31,095 nt of DNA from Gracilaria caudata (taxonomy: Eukaryota > Rhodophyta > Florideophyceae > Gracilariales > Gracilariaceae): assembly GCA_030374735.1 (NCBI GenBank), contig JASCIV010000218.1, positions 1-31,095 on the forward strand, read 5' to 3'. Below, piece by piece: positions 15,419 through 23,928 of the stretch. The first letter of the stretch is position 1. Every line of letters begins with the position of its first letter. The notes under the pieces are model-generated. The model saw only the letters and a list, made by a program, of their open reading frames with translations, did not search any database and was not told where the DNA came from. Made by a program: the position numbers and the translations under genes.

Positions 15419-18205
15419 ATGCAGCCTGCTGAGCAATACTCTCCACCATCATCTCCAAGGACGGCCTCACCGTCGTCTGTTGTCATTGAGATTCCCGCGC
15501 GTGAATTCCAGAGCCTCCCGTCGAACACCCCTCCCCCACGAGCCGCACCAAGGACGTGCTCTTGGGAGCGTCGTCTCCGAGAGGCGGAGGCATTGCGCAA
15601 CGCCACATTAAATTCACTGCAAATGCGTTGTCGAGAGCACGTGCAGCATGTCATGTCGGTCGTGAATACGGTCAAAGAGTCACGCCGCAATATGACTCAT
15701 CAACGTGACAAGAAGCTACGCTCGAATCTTGCTGATGCCGACTTTCGACGAAAGGAATTACTCACAAGGCGGGCGGATAACGCTGATGTGCGTGTTCAAC
15801 GTGCCAGATGCGCAAGAGAAAGTTCAGAGCAAAAGAAAAATGGAGAGAGGGCTCGTGGTCGACAGGAACGACGTCTCGCCCGCCATCGCCGCTTACGGTA
15901 TCTGTCCGAGCGCAAGGAGCGTGCTCGACGTTTTTCACCACAACGTCGTTTCAATTATTCAAATCTATCTGGGGACCATTCTTCGTCATCTGCGCCAGGT
16001 CGTTCTGAAGAAGGTTCAAGAAGTATCACCCTCGGCGATCAGAATATCAATTCAGAGCTAACTATAGAATCTGCTCTGACGCAGGGTCAACAAATCAGTC
16101 AGAATTATATCTTACGACGGGACGGGGCAACGCCACCATCTGAAGAAGATTACTGTAGCGTTCCGGAGCAAGCATCGGACAGGCGTACTTATGCGGCTGC
16201 TATAATCGCTGGCTACTATCTGCTCGCCAAAGCACGCCGCGCTCTTTTTGAAGCAGGAGTAATTGGAGCAAATGTTGCATCCTACAGCTTTTCACATGTT
16301 ACGGCTTGTCTCGAAACGGAAGCCTCTCAAAAAGCAGCTCAGTTGGCACTGCGAGCGTTTGGGCTTTGTTCCTATGGTAGTGGTGCAGCACCAGTTTACG
16401 ACTCAAGTAGGAAGCCACAGGAGTCGCGTATATTGCTTGCCTGTCTCCTTCTCTCTTTGCATCCTCATGCAGTTCTGGAAGAGAGGGAAGATACGCAGAA
16501 CTCTATTGAGCGATTAACACTTCATTGTGCGCGAAGGATGTTACTTTGTCTACATGTTGCGACTTTGTCCGCCTGCTGCAAGGCTTGGAAGAAATGGCGT
16601 CAAGCATTTCTTGCTTGGAAAAAGAGCGACGCGAGCTCAATCGTGAGGGCCATGATAAATGATGCCATCGCAACTGAAGCTCTTCGTATTTCTGTCGAAC
16701 GCGGGTTCTCTCGTTCAACCAAAGTGAATGCGGTATCACACGCACTCGGGGACTCTTCAGCAGCTAGCTCCTCTGAAGTAGAATATGCCAAACAAGAGCA
16801 TGCTGTTTGGGAGGAAAGTATCGCCGAGAAGCAGCGAAGAATTCGGGAAGCCATTGTCCGTATTGCGGGGGAGGAAGGCGAGCGAAGGCTGAGTGCTGCT
16901 CTTGAAGCTGCAGCACAGGCCCAAAATGAACAGCTTGTGCATGAAATTCTCATAGATCTGCCAGGTCTTTTGGAAAAGGTTCATACCACGCATCGCATAC
17001 CCAATGAGGCATGGGAGCGGTTACGGGAACAACTTTCGATGAATCCACCAAGAAGAGAAGAACTTTCAGAGAGATTAGCGAACTTAACGCAAGCCTTTTC
17101 AAATATGCTTTCAGGTTCTTTCAGTTTGGTGCCTGATGACGAAGATGGTGTCATTACTTTGGATGCCGAATTTGCCGTAGCTATTGTCCTGAAAACATCA
17201 GAGGCGTTGAAAAGATGTCAGGCACAAGCTGATGATGAAGATCTGCAGCAATGGACTAGTGAAGCGTTACGAAGGATTCGTTCCGCATCTAACAATTTTG
17301 TTCAAGTGGTCGTGGACGTATTGAGAGAGTTAACTGATAGAGTCCGGAATGTCCAGGTTGACGTTTTGACTTACCGCATAAGACACAGTGCGCCGATTGT
17401 GCAGCAGTACGGTGATGCTTGGGAAAGATCACACTTTCAGAGTCATATCACTGCCCAGGACTTCGAAGAGAATCTTCCGAGAAGTAGAGACCTCTTTTCT
17501 CAGACACTGGATGAACTGGAAGTACATGAAAGAAATGTAAGAGATGAGTTAAAGAAAAGTGAACCGGAAGCAATGAGGGTTCTGCTATCGAACGCTATCG
17601 TTCGGTTGATATTGAAACCACAAATATACAGACCTTGGGATCTACCAGAACTTCTGCACTTAGACCTTGATCGGATTACAAGGATGCAGAATGATATTCA
17701 AAGATGTGCCATTGTAGCGGCTCTTGACAACATTCGATCTCAATATATGAGGTCAAGAAATATACCATCTCCAACAGTGTCAGGGATGCAGAAATTACTT
17801 GAGGTCACGGACAGTCCAGATTGCACAATGGTCCAACTCCAGGATGCGTTCTTGTCTGTTATTCGCCAAGACTTGGAAGAGAGAAGTTCTTCGGTGTCAG
17901 ATGACGACGACAAGTTCTTGCGTGCAATGGCCAGCCGCATAGCAAACCCCGAAGATCAAATGTATTCGCTCTTGCTGAGAAGAATCAGAAATGTCTTGGT
18001 GGAAATTTCAATTAGGACGTGTGGTATAAGACACTACGCATCAAGCGTACAACGTGCGTCAGAAGTTTGGACGGAACAAAGTCGTAGTGGTTTAGCTGCA
18101 GTCAAAGAGCTGATCGTGTTGATTTCCAGTCAGGTTAGTGCTCTAGTCTCGCATCTAACACTTGTCCATGACGAGACCTTGCGGTACATTTTGAGTCGGG
18201 TTTGA
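15419..18205 (+). CDS. Tcp11-domain protein (T-complex 11-like)
   Basis: Predicted 928-residue protein. Residues 1-45 are Pro/Ser-rich. About 48-175 form an Arg-rich charged helical region (WERRLREAEALRNATL, then RRKELLTRRADNADVRVQR) like the long basic coiled-coil that precedes the domain in plant Tcp11-like proteins. From about residue 505 the sequence matches the Tcp11 domain in layout: EILIDLPGLLEKV, WERLREQLSMNPPRREEL, a block ending YRIRHSAPIVQQYGDAWERS, then ITAQDFEENLPRSRDLF and a long helical C-terminus. Animal TCP11 affects sperm cAMP signalling; the plant and algal proteins are poorly characterised, so no function is inferred. The ATG at 15419 is the first in frame and has a purine at -3. 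The assignment rests on pattern recognition; the domain layout is convincing but divergent. Confidence 0.72.
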   Translation: MQPAEQYSPPSSPRTASPSSVVIEIPAREFQSLPSNTPPPRAAPRTCSWERRLREAEALRNATLNSLQMRCREHVQHVMSVVNTVKESRRNMTHQRDKKLRSNLADADFRRKELLTRRADNADVRVQRARCARESSEQKKNGERARGRQERRLARHRRLRYLSERKERARRFSPQRRFNYSNLSGDHSSSSAPGRSEEGSRSITLGDQNINSELTIESALTQGQQISQNYILRRDGATPPSEEDYCSVPEQASDRRTYAAAIIAGYYLLAKARRALFEAGVIGANVASYSFSHVTACLETEASQKAAQLALRAFGLCSYGSGAAPVYDSSRKPQESRILLACLLLSLHPHAVLEEREDTQNSIERLTLHCARRMLLCLHVATLSACCKAWKKWRQAFLAWKKSDASSIVRAMINDAIATEALRISVERGFSRSTKVNAVSHALGDSSAASSSEVEYAKQEHAVWEESIAEKQRRIREAIVRIAGEEGERRLSAALEAAAQAQNEQLVHEILIDLPGLLEKVHTTHRIPNEAWERLREQLSMNPPRREELSERLANLTQAFSNMLSGSFSLVPDDEDGVITLDAEFAVAIVLKTSEALKRCQAQADDEDLQQWTSEALRRIRSASNNFVQVVVDVLRELTDRVRNVQVDVLTYRIRHSAPIVQQYGDAWERSHFQSHITAQDFEENLPRSRDLFSQTLDELEVHERNVRDELKKSEPEAMRVLLSNAIVRLILKPQIYRPWDLPELLHLDLDRITRMQNDIQRCAIVAALDNIRSQYMRSRNIPSPTVSGMQKLLEVTDSPDCTMVQLQDAFLSVIRQDLEERSSSVSDDDDKFLRAMASRIANPEDQMYSLLLRRIRNVLVEISIRTCGIRHYASSVQRASEVWTEQSRSGLAAVKELIVLISSQVSALVSHLTLVHDETLRYILSRV

Positions 18206-19139
18206 TCGGCAACCAGCCTCCGTGCAACTGCCCAGGGACTGGAAGCTTGGTCAACGCGTCGTGATTGGAAGAGTTGTACTTTCTTTGTTTTCCTCTACAT
18301 CTGAGGCCGCATTCTGCTGCCTTAGTTTGTGCATGGAGGTAAAGACAGTTTCATTTGCGAGACTGATGACGACTACTGGACCGTCATTCACTGCCAGGTC
18401 GTGCGAGCGCAAACGAACTGTATGCTCAAACTGATTAGTGCGCAGACCTCCATGATAAATGAACAGGTTCTCTTTAAGCATAGTCCACATCATGATTATG
18501 AACAGTGTTGCGTGAGAACCCTGTTGCTTGACGTCAAACATAATGGTATCGAGTTTGATTCGTTGACGCCGATCTGAGAAATCATGCGATGATGACATAA
18601 TGTGGTGGTCATCGGTAATGACATTTTCAAAAAGGGCGTGCTATGAATCTCGCTTACGATGCGAATGGGATAACGCCCGCGCCATATTCTGAAGGGCACG
18701 AGGCCCAACTCTGAGGGTTGTAAGCGCCTCCAAGGTCGCTAATTCATCCTGGACCTGCAGAATAGATATAACGATGCGACATGCGTGAACATTTGGTATC
18801 GTGTACAGCATCGCGCATGAATTCCTTCTGATATGGACCATCCACGGGCGCTAAAGTGGAACAATTATCTGTTTGACAGTACCTACAACCGATAGGTACA
18901 TGCATGTCGCATCCTGAGACCAGAAATTCACACTCACTTTAATCGCTCGAGGCAATTCTCGCAAGCTACACCCGCGGCGGTTACGGCCCGCGCAAACGTA
19001 TTTTGCCTATGTTCCATGCCGGGTTCAAAGGTCTCATCTTTAGAGACGGATTACCCAAAAGCGATGTGGTGGCAACACCCATGTATCTAGCTGCCTTCTC
19101 TCCATGCTAATTTAAGAATACTAACAGCATTCCACGATT
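18206..19139. other. Interval holding a candidate spliced minus-strand gene
   Basis: No plus-strand gene is supported. The minus strand holds the candidate gene at 18251-19017 (separate entry). The segment 19018-19139 would be a short shared promoter between that gene and the unknown gene starting at 19140. Confidence 0.35.
18251..19017 (-). CDS. Candidate three-exon gene, unknown product (low confidence)
   Basis: Proposed exons, in order of transcription, are 19017-18938, 18827-18658 and 18573-18251, about 190 codons. Exon 1 starts with an ATG in a good context (cggcATGG), reads MEHRQNTFARAVTAAGVACE and on to ERLK, and ends at a GTGAGT donor. The second intron is the better supported: donor GTAAGC at 18657, acceptor ATTTCTCAG at 18574, 84 nt, phase-consistent (C+AT gives His). 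It joins a helical segment (DELATLEALTTLRVGPRALQ) to RRQRIKLDTIMFDVKQQG. The first acceptor (CATATCAG at 18828) is weak; CTGCAG at 18755 is an alternative. The last exon is open for 106 codons, but its final part is unconvincing. Intron size fits the 72-nt intron in the LOG gene. No family is recognised. Confidence 0.3.
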
Positions 19140-21023
19140 ATGAGTACTGAACAAATTGACATCACCGCGGCTCGAGAAGCTCTTCGCAAACAAGGATTCG
19201 CGGGTATCGTCCTCAATGAAAACTTATCAACCGTTTGTCAACTCTATGCAGCAGTGTGCTCATCGACTGACGGATCCAGTTTCAAATCCACGGCGGAAGA
19301 CTGGGCGACTGTATCGTATGTTCACACCAATAGTGCCCGCGGGAGCGGAGGAATGCCAGAATGGGTGGCCGAAGATGTTGAAAGCGTTCTCGACGGACTC
19401 ACCCAAACAAAGTTCTTAAGTCAACGCGCCATATGGTTTGACAAGTTAGGGGTAATCCAACAAAGGGACTGGCCGATTCTGGCAACCGTGCATTGTCTAG
19501 CTGCGCCTGTCATTTGTGTCCCTCCTACGAGAACGATAGAGTACTCGAGATATCAGATACCTGACAGATGGGATGTACCCACTTTCAACTTTTTCGAAAA
19601 CGTCGAGTGCACGTTGCGGATGTGTTCGACTTGTGGTCCAAAGAGCCCTCTAGAGTTTGATAGTCGTTTGCTTAATATTGCGGCGTGCCTCAGAGCATGG
19701 CAAATGAATGAAGCTACGATAGGAGCTTCTTCACGGGGATGTTTTGTCTCTTTTGCAACAATGGACAGGCTGCAGTTCACGATTGCGTGGTGTCAAGTAC
19801 TTCTTCAAGTTGCCCTCGATCTCAGTGGATACGGGAGTGAGCTGTTTGCAAGAAGTGTGGAGTTATACGGACCGGCTTTATTCCAACCATGCCTTCGATG
19901 TCTGAACACTATCAGGGAGCGCAGTTACGATGATGAAACGGTGGCCAGCTACCATGTGCTTGACGATACTTTGGCGTCCCTTGTTATGCAAGCCAATCGT
20001 TTTGTTTTGCCTTGGGGTCGAGATCATGAAGGGAAAGAGATATGGTCACTGGACGGCCTTCAACGTTCCCCTGGAGAGAAAATGTTAAATAAGCGTACTA
20101 ATAGTCAAAGACTGAAACTCTTGATGTCAAGAAGGAGCCTTTCCCAAAGGCGATACGAAGAGATCGCTGGAAACATGGTAAGAGGGCGTCCAGCTCTATC
20201 TTCATGCTTCAGAGACGGTGACAAGTGGCTCTGTGCCATGATCTTATCCAACATCCAAAGAATAGTTGACTCGTTCGCTCTGATTAATGATGATTCCGAT
20301 GCAAATTTCCTGGACGAGAAACTGAAATCGACTCTGTTTGAACTTTTGAAGCTGGACTCAGCGTTTGGAGATATGTGTTACAGACACAGCCTTCTGGAGG
20401 TCGATCTTGATGTTAGTTATCGATCCCCACCTTGTTCCGGACGAAAAGGGAGCATGTGCCTTTTCAATGAACTATCTGGAATACTGAATCCGTCATCGGT
20501 TGGCGAATTCATAATAGACAGAGGTTTCCAACATGCCGAGCTGGTGGATATTTTCAAACAAACGGAGCAAAGGTTCCGAAGAAAATTGCTAGCCCATGGC
20601 ATCGCCCTTCAGAGTTACGAGTTTGGTTATCATGCTGTGCATGAGCTCGGGCGAGGATTCTGTGGTTCTTGCTATAAAAGAGACCCGGATGTTGAAGAGC
20701 GAAGGTCAAAAGTGATCTTAATAGGTTGGAGAGCGAAGGATACGGGAGACGATATCTTCGAGAGAGAATCTGAAACGCACTCAGGCAATGATGCCGTATA
20801 CTCATTTGTTGTGATCAACGTCGACGTATCTGGGCACGTTTGTTCCCGTGGAATTTTTTCTCCGGCTCACGCTCGACGATGTCATCGATGCACGTCGAAC
20901 TACATTCGAGTTTCTATGGAAGGAACAAACAGCATCCTGGAAATTCATGTGAACAAACCTATAGCTGTAGCCAAAGCGTTAGATATGATTTATGAATCCT
21001 TTCATCGACATCATGTGCTGTAA
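19140..21023 (+). CDS. Unknown 627-residue protein with three CxxC pairs
   Basis: Long frame from the ATG at 19140 with no signal peptide or membrane span. Composition is that of a folded soluble protein. Three CxxC pairs stand out: Cys162/Cys165 (MCSTCG), Cys508/Cys511 (FCGSCYKRD) and Cys581/Cys584 (RCHRCTSN). The last two flank a compact C-terminal region of about 70 residues and could bind one zinc. Between them is a beta-rich-looking segment (SKVILIGWRAKD, then AVYSFVVINVDVSG). The middle part is helical (ARSVELYGPALFQPCLRC; DANFLDEKLKSTLFELLKLD). I recognise no known family. It lies on the plus strand, with its stop 63 bp from the ThrRS stop (convergent). Confidence 0.7.
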   Translation: MSTEQIDITAAREALRKQGFAGIVLNENLSTVCQLYAAVCSSTDGSSFKSTAEDWATVSYVHTNSARGSGGMPEWVAEDVESVLDGLTQTKFLSQRAIWFDKLGVIQQRDWPILATVHCLAAPVICVPPTRTIEYSRYQIPDRWDVPTFNFFENVECTLRMCSTCGPKSPLEFDSRLLNIAACLRAWQMNEATIGASSRGCFVSFATMDRLQFTIAWCQVLLQVALDLSGYGSELFARSVELYGPALFQPCLRCLNTIRERSYDDETVASYHVLDDTLASLVMQANRFVLPWGRDHEGKEIWSLDGLQRSPGEKMLNKRTNSQRLKLLMSRRSLSQRRYEEIAGNMVRGRPALSSCFRDGDKWLCAMILSNIQRIVDSFALINDDSDANFLDEKLKSTLFELLKLDSAFGDMCYRHSLLEVDLDVSYRSPPCSGRKGSMCLFNELSGILNPSSVGEFIIDRGFQHAELVDIFKQTEQRFRRKLLAHGIALQSYEFGYHAVHELGRGFCGSCYKRDPDVEERRSKVILIGWRAKDTGDDIFERESETHSGNDAVYSFVVINVDVSGHVCSRGIFSPAHARRCHRCTSNYIRVSMEGTNSILEIHVNKPIAVAKALDMIYESFHRHHVL

Positions 21024-21085
21024 AACATGTACATGTCGAACATTTGGTAGGCTTATGCGGGCACGTTTTGAGTTTACAAGAGTGA

Positions 21086-23386
21086 TTACTTGAATTCTCG
21101 TCGCCAGTTCTCGAACTTTTCTCTTACGTCAGAAACAGACAAGGCCTCGGTTTTCTCTACGGCTCTGATTCTTAGATTCACGGTCTTGTTGTTAACTTCC
21201 TGTTCGCCTACCACAAGAATCGTATTGTAGTAATTGTTTCTGGCTTCAGCGAGTTTCTTCCCTAACGTACGATCGCTGGTGTCAACATCGACATAGAAAT
21301 GGCCTTCTTTCAACTCCTTCTGTACGTCCTTGGCATATCCTAAGAATTTCTCAGACACCGGAACAACAATACACTGCCGTGGCGACAACCAAAACGGCCA
21401 GAATCCAGCATAGTGTTCAATCAATATGGCAATGAAGCGTTCAAGAGAGCCAAATATTGCTCGGTGAAGAATTACTGGTCTTTCAAAACCTTCTTTGACC
21501 GCAGGAGCCTCAGAAGCTGCTTTTGTCGCTTGGTCTACAGAGCCACCACAACATCCGTCACTGTTGGCAGCATTGGCCCGGACTTCTGCCGATTTAGGGT
21601 CTTCATTCCTCGCAGATTCTTGCTGATTGCTTGATGTCGGTTCTTCATTCTTCGCAGGTTTTCGCTGAGTGCTTGATGTCTTAGATCCAGGTTGGGGATG
21701 GGTGCCAGCCTGGTATTGTAAATCAAATCTTATGGGTAGCTGAAAGTCGAGTTGCAGGGTGGCGCACTGATGTTCTCTGCGTAGCGCGTCAAACAATTGA
21801 ATGTCTATCTTCGGTCCGTAGAAAGCACCATCCCCGGGATTCAGACCCCAACCATCACTCTCCCCGCATTTCTTCCCAGTGAAATCCTCGAGGGCGTCTG
21901 CAAGCATCTTCTCGGCACGATCCCATAAAGCAATATCCCCAAGGTATTTTTCTGGTCTTGTAGACAAGTGCAGAGCGTATTTGAAGCCAAAAATGTCGTA
22001 TACGTACTTCAAGAGGTGCAGAATATTAGCCACTTCATCCTTCACTTGGTCCGCCGTGCAAAAGATGTGAGCATCATCTTGCTGGAAACGTCTGACTCTT
22101 GTAAGGCCTCCTAATGTTCCAGATAGCTCATTCCGATGAAGCACGCCAAAATCTGCCATTCGAAGGGGAAGCTCCCTGTAAGAACGAGCTCGCGATTTAA
22201 AAATATGACAATGGCTGGGACAATTCATAGGTTTTAGACCAAATTCTTTCCCCTCCACGTCCAAGGAGTACATATTGTCCTTGTAGTTAGCAGCGTGACC
22301 GGACTGAACCCATAGATCAAAGTCAAACATGTTTGGCGTTTGAACTTCGACGTAGTCGTTCTTCCAGTATTGTTCTCTCATAAAAGCTTGCAGGGTGTTG
22401 AAGATTCGTTGTCCATGAGGGAGGAAAAACGGACATCCCGGAGAGAGCTGACTAAACATGATGAGCTCTTGCTTGACACCAATTACTCGATGGTCACGCT
22501 TAGCAGCCTCTTCCATAAAATGCTTGTATTCTTTCATCTGCTTCTTGTCTGGAAAAGAAATGCCATACACACGTTGCAGTGAGGGATTCTCGGCTTTTGC
22601 GCGCCAATATGCCTGTCCCGTGCCTTTGCACATGATTGCCTTCGCCCTGGAACTTTGCGGAACGTGGGGACCTCTACACAAATCAATGAAAGGACCATCT
22701 CTGTAAGCGGTGATTGTGGCGCCTTGTTCCAGTTCTTCAATGATTTCGAGCTTGAATTTGTTGTACGAGAACATGTCTCTGGCTTCCTTCTTTGTGAGCT
22801 CAAGTCTTTCAAACGTGCGTTTCTGCTTCGCAATGTTATCAACACGTTTGTTGAGGTCATTAAAATCGCTCTCGGTGATTTTCAAGTCGCCTGGTAGGTG
22901 AATGTCGTAGTAGAACCCATCTTGAAGTGGTGGACCAATGCAAAGCTCCCCTTTATACTTATACTCCATGGCTTCACCCAACATATGAGCAGTAGAGTGC
23001 CAAAGAACAGATTTGCCTTCCGGGGTGTCAAAGCCACAAATGCGAAGGGCAGAATCCTCCTGGAGCGGTCGAGTCATATCCCATTGCTGGCCATTGACAA
23101 CAGCCACCAGCGCCTTTCTCGCGAGTGTCTCACTGATTGAGAACGCGATGTCCATGGGGGAAGTCTTTCCAGCAACTGCAGATTTTTGGGAGCCATCGGG
23201 AAGGGTGACGGTGATAGATTCCTCCGGAGCGGAGTCTGCGTCTTGAGCCTCGTCTTTACGGGACGCAACAGCAGCGTCCCAGACCTTGAGGCGATGAGCG
23301 ATGTAGTCGGGACCGGCAGTTCCTTTTGGATCACCGCCGGCGCCCTGAAACACAGCCGAGTTGACTGGTTGAGTCTGGTTGGTCAT
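21086..23386 (-). CDS. TARS: Threonyl-tRNA synthetase, cytosolic type
   Basis: Predicted 766-residue class II synthetase that attaches threonine to tRNA-Thr. Domains in order are a polar N-terminal extension (1-55), TGS domain (about 57-118), editing domain with HSTAH (His130, His134) and CRGPHV, the catalytic core with zinc-ligand motif MNCPSHCH (Cys389) and motif 2 region RNELSGTLGGLTRVRRFQQD, motif 3 RAIFGSLERFIAILIEH, and the anticodon-binding domain starting QCIVVPVSEKFLGYAKDV. No organelle presequence is evident (MTNQTQPVNSAV). About 70 extra residues (roughly 562-632) interrupt the catalytic domain just before motif 3, where other ThrRS have a short loop; the insert contains two 14-residue repeats. 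There is no stop or good intron signal, so the insert is probably translated. The gene is divergent from the poly(A) polymerase gene. Confidence 0.95.
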   Translation of the reverse strand: MTNQTQPVNSAVFQGAGGDPKGTAGPDYIAHRLKVWDAAVASRKDEAQDADSAPEESITVTLPDGSQKSAVAGKTSPMDIAFSISETLARKALVAVVNGQQWDMTRPLQEDSALRICGFDTPEGKSVLWHSTAHMLGEAMEYKYKGELCIGPPLQDGFYYDIHLPGDLKITESDFNDLNKRVDNIAKQKRTFERLELTKKEARDMFSYNKFKLEIIEELEQGATITAYRDGPFIDLCRGPHVPQSSRAKAIMCKGTGQAYWRAKAENPSLQRVYGISFPDKKQMKEYKHFMEEAAKRDHRVIGVKQELIMFSQLSPGCPFFLPHGQRIFNTLQAFMREQYWKNDYVEVQTPNMFDFDLWVQSGHAANYKDNMYSLDVEGKEFGLKPMNCPSHCHIFKSRARSYRELPLRMADFGVLHRNELSGTLGGLTRVRRFQQDDAHIFCTADQVKDEVANILHLLKYVYDIFGFKYALHLSTRPEKYLGDIALWDRAEKMLADALEDFTGKKCGESDGWGLNPGDGAFYGPKIDIQLFDALRREHQCATLQLDFQLPIRFDLQYQAGTHPQPGSKTSSTQRKPAKNEEPTSSNQQESARNEDPKSAEVRANAANSDGCCGGSVDQATKAASEAPAVKEGFERPVILHRAIFGSLERFIAILIEHYAGFWPFWLSPRQCIVVPVSEKFLGYAKDVQKELKEGHFYVDVDTSDRTLGKKLAEARNNYYNTILVVGEQEVNNKTVNLRIRAVEKTEALSVSDVREKFENWRREFK
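21601..21684 (-). repeat. Two 42-bp tandem repeat units inside the ThrRS gene
   Basis: Units at 21601-21642 and 21643-21684 share the start CTTCATTC and the TGCTTGATGTC block on the plus strand, and encode TSSTQRKPAKNEEP and TSSNQQESARNEDP on the minus strand. They lie within the insertion before motif 3. The period is a multiple of three, so copy-number change would keep the frame. Confidence 0.85.
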
Positions 23387-23928
23387 TTTTGAATTGAATG
23401 AGGTTAGGAAGCAACTAGACCTGAAAGCCTTTCTGTGGACACAGATAGTTATATGTTATTTGGGGCGAGCGATTTGACCGGGAATGGAACTTAACTTCTA
23501 ACTACGCTGGATCGGCGCAGAAGCGCGTTATCGCTGCGCGATGCAACGCTGGGCTCCGTGGAGACCACGTCACAAGTTCAGCGCTACCGGGCGGCGTCCC
23601 CCTCCCTTCTCTATTACGCCGCGTTGTACGTGTAGATCATGAGTAGTTACGGTGCCAGAGCAATTAGTGGTAGGCCATTTGAATTGGCTCAAAGTGTATA
23701 GAAAACGCACCGATTCGGGCACTCCTGCCGCGCTCAATGAGCCGTCGACACGCAGGCGTGCGTGCATTCGCTCTCGGGTCCACATTCGTATCTTCGCCTC
23801 AAGGGCGCCGCTCCCCGTTCCAAGCAGCAGGAAATCATTCCGCTCTGCCCTCAGCACCTCAGTTGTGCTTCTCTTCCGCGTAGAGTGGTGCATACTGTAC
23901 CCTTGTACTACCCTCTCCTTCTTCAGCT
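23387..23928. promoter_or_regulatory. Divergent promoter region between ThrRS and poly(A) polymerase genes
   Basis: About 540 bp separate the two start codons. I see no protein-like frame or RNA gene. A pyrimidine-rich stretch with CTCTCCTTCTTCAG lies directly before the plus-strand ATG. No clear TATA box can be assigned. Confidence 0.5.

Noticed and set aside
18960..19060. Possible tRNA (GGGTTCAAAGG, B-box-like)
   Set aside because: No matching T-stem, A box or acceptor stem could be found around it.
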